A stretch of 64,000 nucleotides of DNA from Brachypodium distachyon (GCF_000005505.3 NC_016131.3:29317001-29381000), one strand, 5' to 3'. Counted from the stretch's first letter, positions 31,426-43,472 are shown. The notes: generated by a model not told the origin, from the sequence alone. Made by a program: numbers and translations.

Positions 31426-32487
31426 GTTCCTTGACGCCATCAAGGAGCAGCAACTGGCGTTCGTCACCTCTTTCAACCAGGTGAGGGAGCGCCACGAGCT
31501 CGCGAAGGGCCAGCTCGGCGAGGTGCTGCAGGCCGTCGAGAGGGAGCGGCAGGAGCTCTCCTGGCTGTAGGAGGAGACGCGCTTGGCCCGGCAGGCCAGG
31601 GATGAACCCGCAGTGCCGGTCGTCCCCGAGGCGGAGCTCCACCGGCAACTGGAGGCCCAACGCGCCGAGCACCAGCAAGCCCTGGAAGCTATCTTGTTGG
31701 CTTCACTCTGAGTTGCTCCATGGCCTCCACGCCCTTTTATAGCCGCGGCGAAGAACCTTGCCACCATGCGCGCTGAGTCACCGCGTCACACGTGGTGCCA
31801 CACCCCTTGAAGTGCGACAGAGGCCTTGCCACCATGCGCGCCAAGTCGTCGGGGCACACGTGGCGGCTCCTTCCAACAACAGGAGCCTCGAAGTGCGGTG
31901 AGGACCTTAAAGTGCGGTCGCCACGCACTACTGGGCACCGCTAAATGACACAGCCCGTGAGCGCTCCACGAGCATCACAGTGCGTGCAATTCCGTCCTTG
32001 TCCTGCATGTCAGATTCTTACCGAGCCCAAGATGCTGCAAAAAAAATTCGAAATGCACGAAAGAAGACGCAACACAGATAGAGCACAAGTAACCCTCCTG
32101 CCTCCCAGCCCCCGGGCACAGAAGGGCCGATGCCAAACTTGGGTGTGAGCACTCTTCCATTCCAGGATGCAGCTTCTGCGTGATGCGCGTTCCGCGGAGC
32201 CCGGCAACGGCATGAGCCCATGTCGTGCCGGAGCGATCCGGCAACGGGTTTTTGTTTTCGAGGCTCCAGCAACCCCCTGCTCACAACCAAGGATGGAGCG
32301 AGACTTCTGTGCACCTAAAGCAGGAGACAGAGGAAAAAACATGCAAATAATCGAGACAACTTGAACTTAGAGGAAAACACTTATCTTTATTCATAGAAAC
32401 TAGCCGTTTACAATCGGGGGTTGCCCGGCTACACTAGTTCGAGAGGCATGCTGCCAGAGCATCACCTGTGGGTCGGGCTCCACCGCT
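31426..32487. other. gypsy interior: end of antisense gene and untranslated spacer
   Basis: It contains the read-through part of the antisense gene to about 31710, then a spacer with two variants of CTTGCCACCATGCGCGC..AAGT (31756 and 31825). No further coding sequence is seen up to the integrase stop at 32488. Confidence 0.5.
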
Positions 32488-34160
32488 TCACGGGTAGAAC
32501 TTACGCAAGTGCTCAAGGTTCCAAATGTTTTGCACCGGCAAGCCTTCTTCGGTTTCCAGCCGGACAGCCCCCGGCCTGGTTACCTGCACTACCCGGAAGG
32601 GCCCCTCCCATTTCGGAGCCAGCTTGTTCCCAGCCTTCGTTCCTTGTATCCGGCACAGGACAAGGTCTCCAATCTCGAGCTCCCGGGGACGGACCCGCCT
32701 GTTATGGTAACGGCGGAGCCCCTGCTGGTAGCGTGCAGCCCGCACAGTAGCCCGGCATCGAAGTTCTTCGATGAAGTTTAGATCGTCAACCCTCTGCTCG
32801 TGTTGGCTATGGTTGCCGTACGCGCGTACTTGAGGTGATCCTTGCTTGAGCTCGAGAGGCATCACGCTTCTGCCCCGTAGACAAGGGCAAAACAAGTTTC
32901 ACCCGTTGCCCGGCTAGGTGTCGTCCTGATTGACCACAGCACGGGCTGGAGTTCTTCGACCCAGTGCTTCCTGTGGCCTTTGAGCTTGTCAAAGGTTCTC
33001 GTCTTGAGCCCCCGCAGCACCTCTGCGTTGGCTCGTTCTGCCTGTCCGGTACTCCTCGAGTGAGCAACAGAAGCAAAGTGGATCTTGGCGCCAATGCCGT
33101 TGCAGTAGGCTTGGAACACGGCTCTCGTAAATTGTGTGCCATTATCGGTGATGATGCCGTTAGGCACACCAAACCGGTACACAATGCCCTTGAAGAATTT
33201 GATGGCTGTCTGAGCGGTCACCTTCCGCACTGGCTCAACTTCCACCCACTTGGAGAACTTGTCGATGGCCACAAGCAATTACTCGTAGCCGCCAACCCCT
33301 CTCGGCAACTTGCCGACGATGGAATGACTTGCAGGGCCTGCGCCGACTGGTTAGTCTTCTTCGCGTGGAACTGGTTCGCCTCGCACGTCTTGACTAGCTG
33401 CTCAACATCAGCCAGCGCTGTAGGCCAGTAGAAGCCGTGCCGGAAGGCCTTGCCGGCTAAAGCCCGGGAGGCCACATGGTGGGAACATGTGCCTCGGTGT
33501 ATCTCTTCCAGTAGTGTGCGCCCTTCGTCTTGGGGCACGTAGAGGAGCTTCACTCCATTTGCACGCCTCCGGTAGAGGTTCCCGTCCACCAGGGCGTACA
33601 TCTTGGATTGCCGGGCTACGCGTTCCGCGGCAACGTCATCTTCCGGGAGGGCTTCTCCCTTCAGGTAGTGGGCGATATCCACCGCCCAAGGCGAGGTTTC
33701 CCTGCTCATGCATGCCGCTACATCAACGGCATGGACCTCCGCTGTTGCGGGGTTACCTTCGGTTGCCGGGGGGGCTTCCCCGACAGCCGGCTTGGGGGGA
33801 ACCGAAGGCGCAGTCTGCCTGTGCCAGAACAACCCCGCCGGAACCTTCCGGTGCTCTGCTGCCAACTTGGACAGCTCGTTAGCCGCGAAGTTATTCTTGC
33901 GCTTGACGTGCTCGAACCGCAAACCCTTGAACTTGCGTTCCAGCTTGCGGACCTCATCCATGTACGCTACCATCAGCGGGCAGTCGTAGTCCTTATTAAC
34001 TTGGTTGATCACGAGTTGGGAATCCCCGCGAACAACCAGGCGCTTGATATCAAGGGTGATCGCCGCCCGCAACCCGGCGAGCAACCCTTCGTACTCAGCC
34101 GTGTTGTTGGTGGAGTTGGGGAAGTCGAGCTGGATGGTGAACTTTAGCTGGTCTCCTGTG
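32488..34160 (-). pseudogene. gypsy pol remnant: RNase H plus integrase, broken
   Basis: Reading leftward from about 34160 the RNase H part has TAEYEGLLAGLRAA and VVRGDSQLVINQVN, but its first catalytic Asp block is lost to the gag fusion. The integrase zinc region (RGTCSHHVASRALAGKAFR) and core follow, with ITDNGTQF and the region around GQAERANAEVLRGLK. Three breaks are visible: loss of a short coding piece near 33330, a TAA nonsense codon near 33280, and a frameshift near 32874 between YGAEA and VMPLELK. The C-terminal part (IGDLVLCR..WEGPFRVVQV) ends at 32488. Protease and reverse transcriptase are absent. Confidence 0.88.
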
Positions 34161-34453
34161 GATGACTTCCAGGCGCTGGCGGAGATCCTCCTGTTGGCGG
34201 GCGTTCAAGACGCCGCGCGCGTCACCCCCCGTGAAGGTTGGTGACGAATCCAAGGACCCCTCAAGATCCCCGCCTCCTTGCCCTCCCTGCGGGGGAGGGT
34301 TTTCTCCCTCGCCCTGCGGCTGCTGGGCGGCGAGTGCGAGGAGCGCGTCCAACTCTGCACTCCACACCTCATGTGCCGGCATGCCTTGCTGCGGCTCGTA
34401 CCGCAGCATGACTCGCGCGGCAATGATGGATTTTGCCGGGGTTTGGGCTGGGG
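34161..34453 (-). pseudogene. gypsy gag remnant (internal part)
   Basis: The minus frame reads SIIAARVMLRYEPQQGM and GGDARGVLNARQQEDLRQRL, gag-like and Gln/Gly-rich. It then passes straight into RNase H sequence at about 34160, marking an internal deletion. At 34453 it is cut by the Copia LTR; the N-terminal part lies at 37266-37437. Confidence 0.6.
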
Positions 34454-36132
34454 TGTTGGGTTCGTTGCATAGGAAACAAAAAATTTCCTACGAGAAGTGC
34501 GGAAGAAACCCAAGAATATTTATACTAGATGTATGTAACGAGAGGGATCATGAACACCATACCCTCGTAGACCGCTAAGCGTTACGATCACGAGATCGTT
34601 GTTGGTGTAGTGGAACTTTCAATGAGATCAATCTCAGTGCCGAACGGACAGCACCTCCTTGGTATCCACACGTTCAGCTTCACGTTATCTCCTCCTTCCT
34701 CGATCCAGCAAGCGAGAGGGAGAGGTAGACGAGATCCCGGCAGCACGACGGCGTGGTGACTATGGTGAATATTCTCACGAGCAGGGCTACGCCGTGCGCG
34801 TGAGAAGAGGAGGAGAGGAGGGCTCAGGGGAGAGAGATCCAACTGAAAGCTTGGGGGTGTCTCTCTCCCTTGCCCCCCTTCTATTTATATAGGGGTAGAG
34901 GAGGCGTGGCCGGCCAGGACTATCCCGTGGCCAGGACTCTCCCGCGGCCAGGACTCTCCTCCTGGCCGCATGGGCCCTGTGGGCTAGCCCCTCGGCCCAT
35001 TAAGGCCAGGGTGCTCCCTCACAGGCCCATTTAGCCCAGGGATAGGTGGGCCTCAAGGTGGAACCCTCCGGATCCCTCCGGAACCTTCTAGAAGCTTCCC
35101 GGTCAAAACCGGGAAATATTCCAAACTTTCCAGAACCCTGAAAACAACTTTCCATATATAAATCTTTATCTCCGGAACATTCCGGAGCTCCTCGTTGCGT
35201 CTAGGATCCCATCCAAGACTCCGAATCATAATTCGATATCATCATCATTTATCTCATCTAACCCAAGCAACATGAAACGTTAAGTGTGTGACCCTACGGG
35301 TTCGAGAACATGTGGACATGATCAAATATCAATAACCAATAGCGGGACCTGGATGTCCATAATAGTTCCCACATATTCCACGAAGATCTCATCGGTTGAA
35401 CCACTATGTCGAGGATTCAATTAATCCAGTATCCAATTCTCTTTGTCTCGCGATATATTACTTGCCCGAGATTTGATCGTCGGTATCGCCATACCTAGTT
35501 TAATCTCGTTACCGGCAAGTTCTCTTTACTCGTTCCGTAATATAATACCCCCGCAACTAAACACATTAGTCGCATGCTTGCAAGCTCATTAGGATGTTAT
35601 ATTACCGAGAGGGCCCAGAGATATCTCTCCGTCACAAGGAGTGACAAATCCCAGTCTTGATCCATACAACCCAACAAGCACCTTCTGGGATACCTGAAAA
35701 ACACCTTTATGATCACCCAGTTACGAGATGACGGTTGATGCCCACAAAGTATTCTTCCGGTACTAGGGAGTGGCATGATCTCATGGTCTAAAGAAATAAT
35801 ACTTGACATAATAAAACATAAGCAACTTAAACTTAAGTGACACGATCAAAAGCTATGTTTAGTTTTGGGTCTGTCCATCACATCATTCTCCTAATGATAT
35901 GACCTCGTTATTAAATGACAACACATGTCTATGGTTAGGAAACCTTAACCATCTTTAATCAACGAGCTAATCTAGTAGAGGCGTATTAGGGACACGGTAT
36001 TTGTTTATTTATCCACACATGTATTTGAGTTTCCAATCAATACAATTATAGCATGGGCAATAAACATTTATCAAGAACAATGAAATATGATAATAACAAA
36101 TTTATTATTGCCTCTAGGGCATATTTCCAACA
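34454..36132 (-). repeat. Copia 3' LTR (1679 bp)
   Basis: On the minus strand it begins TGTTGGAAATATGCCC and ends GAACCCAACA, with 5-6 bp inverted ends. TATAAATA at 34882-34889 (minus) is its likely TATA box. The length fits Angela/BARE LTRs. Confidence 0.88.
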
Positions 36133-36165
36133 GTCTCCCACTTGCACTAGAGTCAACAATCTAGT

Positions 36166-37265
36166 TTACATTGTAATAAATCTAACACCCATGGAGTCTT
36201 GGTGTTGATCATGTTTTGCTCGTGGAAGAGGTTTAGTCAACGGATCTGCGACATTCAGATCCGTATGTACTTTGCAAATCTTTATGTCACCATCCTTGAC
36301 ATATTCACGAATAGTGTGAAACCGGCGTTTAATATGCTTGGAATTCTTGTGAGACCTCGGCTCCTTGGCGTTGGCTATGGCACCAGTGTTGTCACAATAG
36401 ATGTCCATGGGATCCAACGCACTCGGAACCACACCAAGTTCAGATATGAACTCCTTCATCCAAACTCCTTCCTGTGCCGCTTCTGAAGCAGCCACATATT
36501 CCGCTTCAGTTGTTGATGCTGCCACAACGCTCTGCTTGGAACTCCTCCAGCTAACTGCACCACCATTCAAAATAAATACGTATCCGGATTGAGACTTAGA
36601 GTCATCCGGATCAGTGTCAAAACTAGCATCGACGTAACCCTTTACGACGAGCTGTTCGTCACCTCCATAAACGAGAAACATTTCTTTAGTCCTTTTTAGG
36701 TACTTAAGGATATTCTTAACTGCTGTCCAGTGTTCCACTCCTGGATCACTTTGGTACCTGCTAGTCAAACTAACAGCATGACACACGTCTGGTCTAGTAC
36801 ACAGCATGGCATACATAATAGAGCCTATGGCTGAGGCATAGGGGATACTATTCATCTTTTCTCTATCTTCTGCCGAAGCTGGACACTGAGTCTTACTCAA
36901 TGTCTTACCTTGCAACATGGGCAAGAACCCTTTCTTTGCTTGATCCATTTTGAACCTTTTCAAAACTTTGTCAAGGTATGTACTTTGTGTAAGTCCTATC
37001 AGGCGTCTTGATCTATCTCTATAAATCTTGATGCCTAATATGTAAGCTGCTTCACCAAGGTCTTTCATTGAAAAACTTTTATTCAAATAGCCTTTAACAC
37101 TTTTAAGAAGTTCTATATCATTCCCAATCAGCAATATGTCATCCACATACAGTATTAGAAATGCTACAGAGCTCCCACTCACTTTCTTGTAAATACAAGC
37201 TTCTCCGTGAGTTTGGACAAATCCAAACCCTTTGATCACCTTATCAAAACGGAGATTCCAACTCC
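36166..37265 (-). pseudogene. Copia RT (3' part) and RNase H
   Basis: An uninterrupted frame with the RT catalytic YVDDILLIG motif, MKDLGEAAYILGIKI, and an RNase H end with GYVDASFDTD, STTEAEYVA and NTGAIANAKEP. It ends normally near the purine tract. Upstream RT, integrase, protease and gag are missing, so it cannot act alone. The first residues of the frame come from gypsy gag. Confidence 0.9.
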
Positions 37266-37437
37266 GATTGTCCGTCGACGGCCGAGGAGGTGGGGGTGGC
37301 AACTGCGACTGCTACGCCCGAGAGGGCTCAGGGTTCTCCTGAGCCTGCGACGTGGGTTGCGCATCGTGCGACCGCGTGTGCGCCGCTGGGGCGCCACGCG
37401 GGTCGATCCAAGTCTCACCAGCCCGCTTAGGAGGCAT
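37266..37437 (-). pseudogene. gypsy gag start, interrupted
   Basis: The ATG at 37435-37437 opens MPPKRAGETWIDPRG. A TAG at 37312-37314 stops it after 41 codons, and at about 37265 it is joined to the Copia fragment. Confidence 0.6.
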
Positions 37438-37525
37438 GGCGACTGGCTCTATTGCCGGGGTAGACGAGGCCGATGCGGCTGTAGACGACGGCGCCGGCGG
37501 TCACCGGCGAGCTCTCCTCACGCGC

Positions 37526-37543
37526 CCCCTGCCTGGCGCGCCA
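37526..37543 (-). other. primer-binding-like site of the gypsy element
   Basis: TGGCGCGCCAGGCAGGGG begins two bases inside the 5' LTR end on the minus strand. TGGCGC-type sites are usual in grass gypsy elements. It contains the palindrome GGCGCGCC. Confidence 0.65.
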
Positions 37544-37545
37544 GA

Positions 37546-38220
37546 TGTCGTAGCACGGGCCTCAGACACCGGGGATGCGCGGGCACCCCCTTTTAGGTTC
37601 GACAGTGGGCGACAGGGATCGCTTCGGCGATCGCCGGCCAGGCTAATGTCAAGCGTTGGGACACGATGAACACAAGATCGTTTTTACCCAGGTTCGGGCC
37701 ACCCTGAGGTGTAAAACCCTACGTCCTGCTTCTGAGTTTTCTATTAACCGATGAGCAAAGGTTTACAAGTTGCCGGGGGGAAACCCCGGGTGATCTCTCT
37801 CTTCTTAGCTAAGTGCTACTTGCTACTCTTGGCTAGAATTAGTAGTGAACCGAGAGTCCATCCAACCAACCAACCGATCAACATTTGACCGTTGACGGGG
37901 GTCCTCCTTTTATACCGAAGGGGATACAACAGGTGCCTCGGTGCATGGGTGACAAATGGCGAACAAGGAGCCAAGGCAGCTCGACCCTGCCGCGCAGGCT
38001 TGCATGCAGGATAGGTAGCCCTGCAACTAGGGTCCTGCGCCCAGGCGGAATTTCTCTTGCTGCCCTCCAGGGCAACCCCCGCAGCCCGGCTAGCCCTGCC
38101 GTGCTGGTGACTTGCCGGGCAGCTCGCGGGGTGCTACCCGGGGTGCGATCCTCCCGCGGAGCAAGTGAGGTGGCCCACGCGTCATGCAGCGGTGGTACCC
38201 CGAGTGCCACTGGTGCGACA
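37546..38220 (-). repeat. gypsy 5' LTR with a 234-bp deletion (675 bp)
   Basis: Starts and ends like the other LTR but lacks 234 bases. The break is GGTCCTGCG|CCCAGGCGG; in the other LTR the lost piece is bordered by GCG at both ends (28761-28763 and 28995-28997). Confidence 0.92.
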
Positions 38221-38225
38221 ACTAT

Positions 38226-39329
38226 GTTGCAATTTTAGTTTTCCTTTTTTTTTCAAATTGCACTCCCTGTAGCCCTTGATTGCAGCAGTTTCAAATGTGC
38301 AATTCAAAGAAAACAAACCTGCAATTTGAAGTTAAATAGAACCCCCTAGGGGTTCTAGTTGCAACAGCACATTGAATGGTTGAATGTGTTTGTGGCCGGC
38401 CTAGAGCAGAAAACAGACGCACAAAACACAAATCAACTAATTTTCATGTGTCTGGTTTTAGTTTAAATACCAGGTGACTGGTTTTAACTAAAAAAACAAG
38501 CGCCTGTTTAGGAAACAAAAAACAGATGCCTGGCATATAGACAGACCCTTACTCTATATTTTAAATTAGATAGTCATTACATGTTTTACTATGAGAGTCG
38601 TATTTTATTACCACTGTGTGCAATACAAAAGTGTTCATCTTATACCTGTAACACTTGTGTTTTTTGCTGCATTATTTGCATGGCAATTCCTTTTATCATT
38701 TAAAAAGTGCTCTTTTAGACATCACGTATAGATTTTTTAATCATAAATTATTATTTCGATATTGATGATGCAATAAGCATTTTTTATCCAGCCCAATCTG
38801 TGTCTGTATAATTTTTTCGGTTCTCTTTTAGCCGATGTTCCACACGAAATCTCCTTTATTCCATTGTGCTTTTTCTAGTGTTTTTGCTGCTTTTGACGGC
38901 GAGCGGAGAGAGTTTGTTTGACTTTAGGTATTCGGTTGCGGTCGTGGTTGTGGAATTGGTTGTGCGTATGGTAGATTAGATTTCAGCTGGCGTTTTCATC
39001 GAGGGTGCTGCTACCCGTCGGCAGTGTAGATTGCTCCATGTCGATCACATCAAATTTGTTTGTATTCCTGATTTTTTTCTACTCAGTACCTATCCGAAAT
39101 CAATTTCATATCTCCGTACCGACATTAACTTCTTATATAATTTTTTCTTTGTAGCGATGTTAACGTCTTATGCAGAGTTTTTTTTTGGACGTATGAACCA
39201 ATGAGATTTGGTCTATACTACGTAACAAACCTTTATGTTATCTTCTTACCGATTTGTCCCGATTTTCTTTTATTCCGAATTGCATATCTCCATAGCGCCG
39301 TTAACTTCGATGGGATTTGGTTTATATTA
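38226..39329. other. AT-rich tract, continuation of the pre-insertion locus
   Basis: Continues the TTGCAATT-rich sequence of 26450-28264. The phrases GGTGACTGGTTTTA and GTGTCTGGTTTTAG recur near 38450. No gene. Confidence 0.45.
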
Positions 39330-39446
39330 CTCTCTTCGTCCCATATTAAGTGACTCAAATTTGTCTAAAAATAGAAGTACATATATATATACTAAAATAC
39401 GTCTACATACATGTACTATTTCTGCACTTAATATGGAGGAAGGGAG
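39330..39446. mobile_element. Stowaway MITE (117 bp)
   Basis: TA-flanked, left end CTCTCTTCGTCCCATATTAA, right end TTAATATGGAGGAAGGGAG. It has the internal AGTGACTCAAATTTGTCTA phrase of the common Triticeae Stowaway family. Confidence 0.85.
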
Positions 39447-41044
39447 TAATACGTAGCAAACCTCTGCGTTATGTTCTTACAGATTGTTTTTTATTTTGAA
39501 AAATTGCCTATTTGTTTCGATTTGTTGTTATTAATTTCTCCGTACCGATGAGACATATTAGATTTATTGGTTTCAATAAATCTGGACCTTTATGTTAAAG
39601 TTTTTTTGAAGTTTTGTTTTGCAAAATAAAAAGTTTTAAAAAATCTGAACCACAGAACCCTATCGTGTGGCACCCTATCCATCCAGGACTCCATCCATCC
39701 CTTCTGCATGCACTAATCAGAAACCGAAGCCTTTGCTTCCTGTAGCGTGTAAACCCGCCGCCAGTCCGCTAACAAATCCCCGACCAAGTTCAGGAGCTCA
39801 AGAGGGATTACCTTGGTCGACCTCCATCGCGGTGGACTGCTCCACCTCCTATATCTCTGCTGGTTCCACCCGCCCGCATTAGCGTGACGCGCCAGCGCCC
39901 CCGTCGCCGCCGCCATGGACCTCCGATGGGGCCCTTACGTGGGTCGTCCATCACCCCCGGGAACTCCGCCTGCACCTCCTGTCAAAATCGATCTCGCGAA
40001 GAAGCGACACCACTCTCCGCCGCGGCGACCGACCCTCGTCCGATCGTGAGCTCGGATTGATCCCTCGAGGAGATCGCAGACTTTGAGCGTCAGGCTCCGC
40101 GCCGAGGTGTTGCGCGTGGCGCCCGTCGCCGGCTTCTCTTTCTTCTGTAGTAACGCTCATCTTCCAGCCATCATTAATTTGGGAACAACCGAAGCCTTTG
40201 CTGATTTGGGTGATTTGGATTGCTTTATACAGTACAACGATGGTTCCGTTGGATTTCCATGCTGGTCGGATTGATCTGTTTGGTCGGGTTAGATTGTACT
40301 TCTGAACAAATCTAACGATGGATTTTGCAAAATCTAGATGGACAAACCTGAACCCTTCGATAACTTTGGTAAAATCTGGACCGTAGAATTTCTGTTACTT
40401 TAATTAAATATTAGATCACCAATTGCATGCATCTAATTAAAAAAAACTTTTCTTATTTGACCTTTTTGTATCTTCTCATTCATCTCACTATGCCCCTTGT
40501 ATCCTTCCATTCGACCAAGGAATTCTCTGCAATAATTTGCAAATGGCAAAGCATTTCCAATTTTCACTCAATTCGGAGAGGGCTATTTTAATTTATGGCC
40601 AATAGGAAAGAATTGACTGTCCAATTTCAATTCTCAATTCTATGGACAGCCAAACAACAGAATTCACAAAACTAAAAGCATACGGGAGTACCAGCTCCCC
40701 GTTCAAAAGAAATTGTTCAAAATAACAAAAATATTTAAAAAAAATCTCAGGTGGTAATAGCTGAGTATTAGGGCACTATCATTCTTGTGCTCCCTAAAAT
40801 TTACTACGCAATTATTCTAATTTTTCCGGTCTGCGGGGGAAAAGACAACTGAAGACATTTTTTTCTCTCTTTGTACGCTCTTGTTATTTTCACACGAACT
40901 AGAAATCAACGTATTTTTCTCATAAAAAAACCAGATATTGGTTACAGTCCAATAATTACGCTTGAGACCTTTTAGAATGTTTTGAACTTTACACGCCCGC
41001 ATTTGAATTTTTTTCCATTTCTCCAATAGGGAAAATCAATTCTA
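39447..41044. other. intergenic, no gene supported
   Basis: A GC-rich island (39830-40140) contains an ATG at about 39915 opening a 44-codon Pro/Arg-rich frame, with no recognised domain. It could be a gene fragment. The rest is AT-rich. Confidence 0.4.
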
Positions 41045-41168
41045 CTTCCTTCGTCCAATAGAGGATGTCTCAACTTTGACTAAATTTGAATGCATTTATA
41101 CACTAATTGATGTCTACGTACATTCAAATTTTGATAAATTTGAGACATCTTTTGTTGGAGAGACGGAG
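41045..41168. mobile_element. Stowaway-like MITE (124 bp)
   Basis: TA on both sides; ends CTTCCTTCGTCCAATAGAGG and TTGGAGAGACGGAG, with inner inverted GATGTCTCAA and TTTGAGACATC. Confidence 0.7.
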
Positions 41169-41713
41169 TATTCTTTTAGTCTTTTTCCTACGAAACCGCT
41201 GCCTGCGTACCTTCGGTCCTTCACGCAGCGTCACCCACCCTGCCCCTGCTTCTCGCACCTAGGCTTTCTGCCTCTCTTCCTCGGTTCCTCCTCTCCAACT
41301 GCCCTGTCCACCTCAATCCACCTCCGGACCAGATCGGCTGCATTGCTTCTCGCAAAAAGAATAAGATCGGCTGCACTGCCAGCCGGGCCGCTTGTGGCGT
41401 CAAATGTTCGTGCCTCGTATGGCCTCCAAACTGTATGCTGGGGAAGTGGGGATAAAGTCCCTAGTCCTACTCTTTTTTTTCTAAGATTCCTACTCCTACA
41501 TTTTACCAAAAACAAAAGGAGTAACTTTTTCACACGCATATGGGTTCTCTATTGGGCAAGTTCACATCGTGCCGGCGTTACAAAGAAGCTGTCTCAAAAA
41601 AGACGGACATCACATGAGCTCAACACATCTAAACTACTCCCTCCTCTAGTCATGGTGGAGTTGTAGGGTTCAAATCCAGATGCTCATAGTGTTTCGTTAA
41701 AAAAAATAAACTA

Positions 41714-41819
41714 CTCACTCCGATCATAAATTATTGTCAAAATATTACATGTATCTAAACGCTTTTTAAAAATAGATACATCTATATTTGGACAAATTTG
41801 AGTTAAGAATTTAGCGGAG
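41714..41819. mobile_element. Stowaway-like MITE (106 bp)
   Basis: TA flanks; ends CTCACTCCGATCATAAATTA and AGAATTTAGCGGAG; contains ACATGTATCTA and GGACAAATTTGAGT as in its relatives. The ends are decayed. Confidence 0.65.
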
Positions 41820-42897
41820 TAGAATACATGTTCAGTGCTGACATATATAAGCCGGGGAAATGTACCATCTTCGGCAAGCAGCTATCGGCAAGTCCTGCAA
41901 CATATATATATGCCACGCCCCTGATCGGTTGATCCGTGAGGGTCAGCTGTATAATAGCTCGTGTATTGCGTCAGGTCCTCATTGTGAAGCAATTTCCCAT
42001 CAAAGCAGACGCAGGTCTGAATCATCATCAGAGATATATGCATGTGCGCAAGTGTCCCGATGAAGGAATTCGGTTCAGTTCTTGTTTTGTTTGCAAGAAA
42101 CGTACGATTGCTTGAGCCGAGGCAAATTGACAAACGATCGATCAAGGGTTTGCTGAAGAAAGAAGACAGTAGTACTCCACTAATTAGTATATAAATCATG
42201 GTGTACTAGTATGATGATATATAAGTTAGAAACATGTTGCTAGCTTGCATATGCAGATGATACTTGAGGACATTAATAAAAAACATCAATGTGCTAATTG
42301 GTAATTCTTATGGGGAACAAATGTTTTTGATTAATTACAGCGGGTATCTGGCAAGTACTTACTACTGTACTAATTACCGCACACAGGCCCAACATGCGTG
42401 ATCCGAATTATTTAGACCACTAGATATTATGTTTAGCTGTCAAGATTAATGAGATTTAAGACGAACATAAACCCAATATGTTACGATTGCCTATAGTTAG
42501 GGACCAAACCGAAGGCACATTTGTTTTCATGTTTCGTTTTAGCGAAACCGAATACGAAAACACTCCAAAATACGTAAGCACGTTACATGTGAATATGGCA
42601 CAAACATAGAGAAGAAGTTCAACGTTGTTGTACCAGCAAAGAGGTCACGCTCACCGTCGGTCGGTGCAGCGACACCATGGAAGACAGGGGCCAGCACCGT
42701 GTGAGCACAGAGGGGCGGAAGACTTCAAAACATGAAGCTACTCCTCACAAGTATTTCAACAAACAACTTACACCTTGCGTGCATATAACAAATCTGAACC
42801 GGTACATCAAATATGCAAAGATCGAGTTCTCAAACCTACACACAAGATTAAGAGATGCAAGGGTAGCTTACTAGAACATCCATACGCAAATAAAATC
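41820..42897. other. intergenic, nothing recognised
   Basis: AT-rich, with short chance ORFs only. Confidence 0.4.
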
Positions 42898-43180
42898 GCT
42901 AAATTTTTTTAAATAATACATTTTTTTCATCAATATTAAAAATAATATGCAGTTTGAGAAATTTTCAAAAATAACAACACAGCCTTAGCTTGGGCCAAAC
43001 CGACGGACACTAGTCGGCCTGGCCCAAGCCGATCAGTACTAATCAATTTGGGCGAAGCTGATTAGTACTTATCGGTTTGGGCCGAGCCGACTGCCATATG
43101 CATGCATGTTTGCAGCATGCAAGAGCTTCAACTTTGAAGTAATCCTCATTAATTAAAGCCTTATCAAATAAAACTTAATA

Positions 43181-43293
43181 CTTTCTCCGACCGGTATTAC
43201 TTGTCTCAAATTTGTCCAAATACGGATATATCTGTATGTAAAAAATATCTAGATACATGTAATATTTCGACAAGTAATTCCGGCCGGAGGTAG
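43181..43293. mobile_element. Stowaway MITE in the foldback loop
   Basis: Ends CTTTCTCCGACCGGTATTAC and GTAATTCCGGCCGGAGGTAG, flanked by TA. A related fragment lies at 43308-43360. Confidence 0.7.
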
Positions 43294-43472
43294 TAGTATG
43301 ATTTATATTTTAGATGTCTAGATACATGTAATATTAAGTGACTCAAATTTGTCTTACCAAGGGGAATACCGAGGCTGTGTCGTGCGTACGTACAACGTGA
43401 TACACGGCCGGAAGTAGCACTTCACGTATATGCTGCTGGCGAGAGATACATGTCCGTACCTTCATCCATATA

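Larger units (their letters stand above)
34454..37265 (-). mobile_element. truncated Copia element (Angela/BARE type) nested in the gypsy
   Basis: Contains a complete 3' LTR, a purine-rich GTGCAAGTGGGAGAC tract just before it, and the RT-RNase H end of pol. Its 5' two-thirds are missing: at about 37265 the frame passes from gypsy gag into the Copia RT (SWNLRFDKVIKGFGFV). No target duplication is visible, as expected after truncation by recombination. Confidence 0.88.
28270..38220 (-). mobile_element. defective Ty3/gypsy LTR retrotransposon with antisense gene
   Basis: The element is 9951 bp and flanked by a perfect 5-bp target duplication ACTAT (28265-28269 and 38221-38225). Its LTR ends are TGTCG and CGACA. 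LTR TATA boxes (minus strand), the primer-binding-like site next to the 37546-38220 LTR, and RNase H-integrase order all show minus-strand orientation. The interior holds, in element order, a gag start, a nested Copia fragment, more gag, a deletion joining gag to RNase H, integrase with a stop and a frameshift, and a plus-strand two-exon gene by the 3' LTR. An antisense extra ORF in this position is known in the Tat/Grande-RIRE2 type of gypsy elements. A hand count gives about 25-30 differences between LTRs over the ~670 shared bases, so the insertion is fairly young. Confidence 0.92.

Noticed and set aside
41076..41666. 196-codon ORF
   Set aside because: Starts within a MITE and shows no recognisable protein features.
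41640..41695. B-box-like GGGTTCAAATCC as a tRNA or SINE
   Set aside because: No matching A box at proper spacing and no cloverleaf; too weak.
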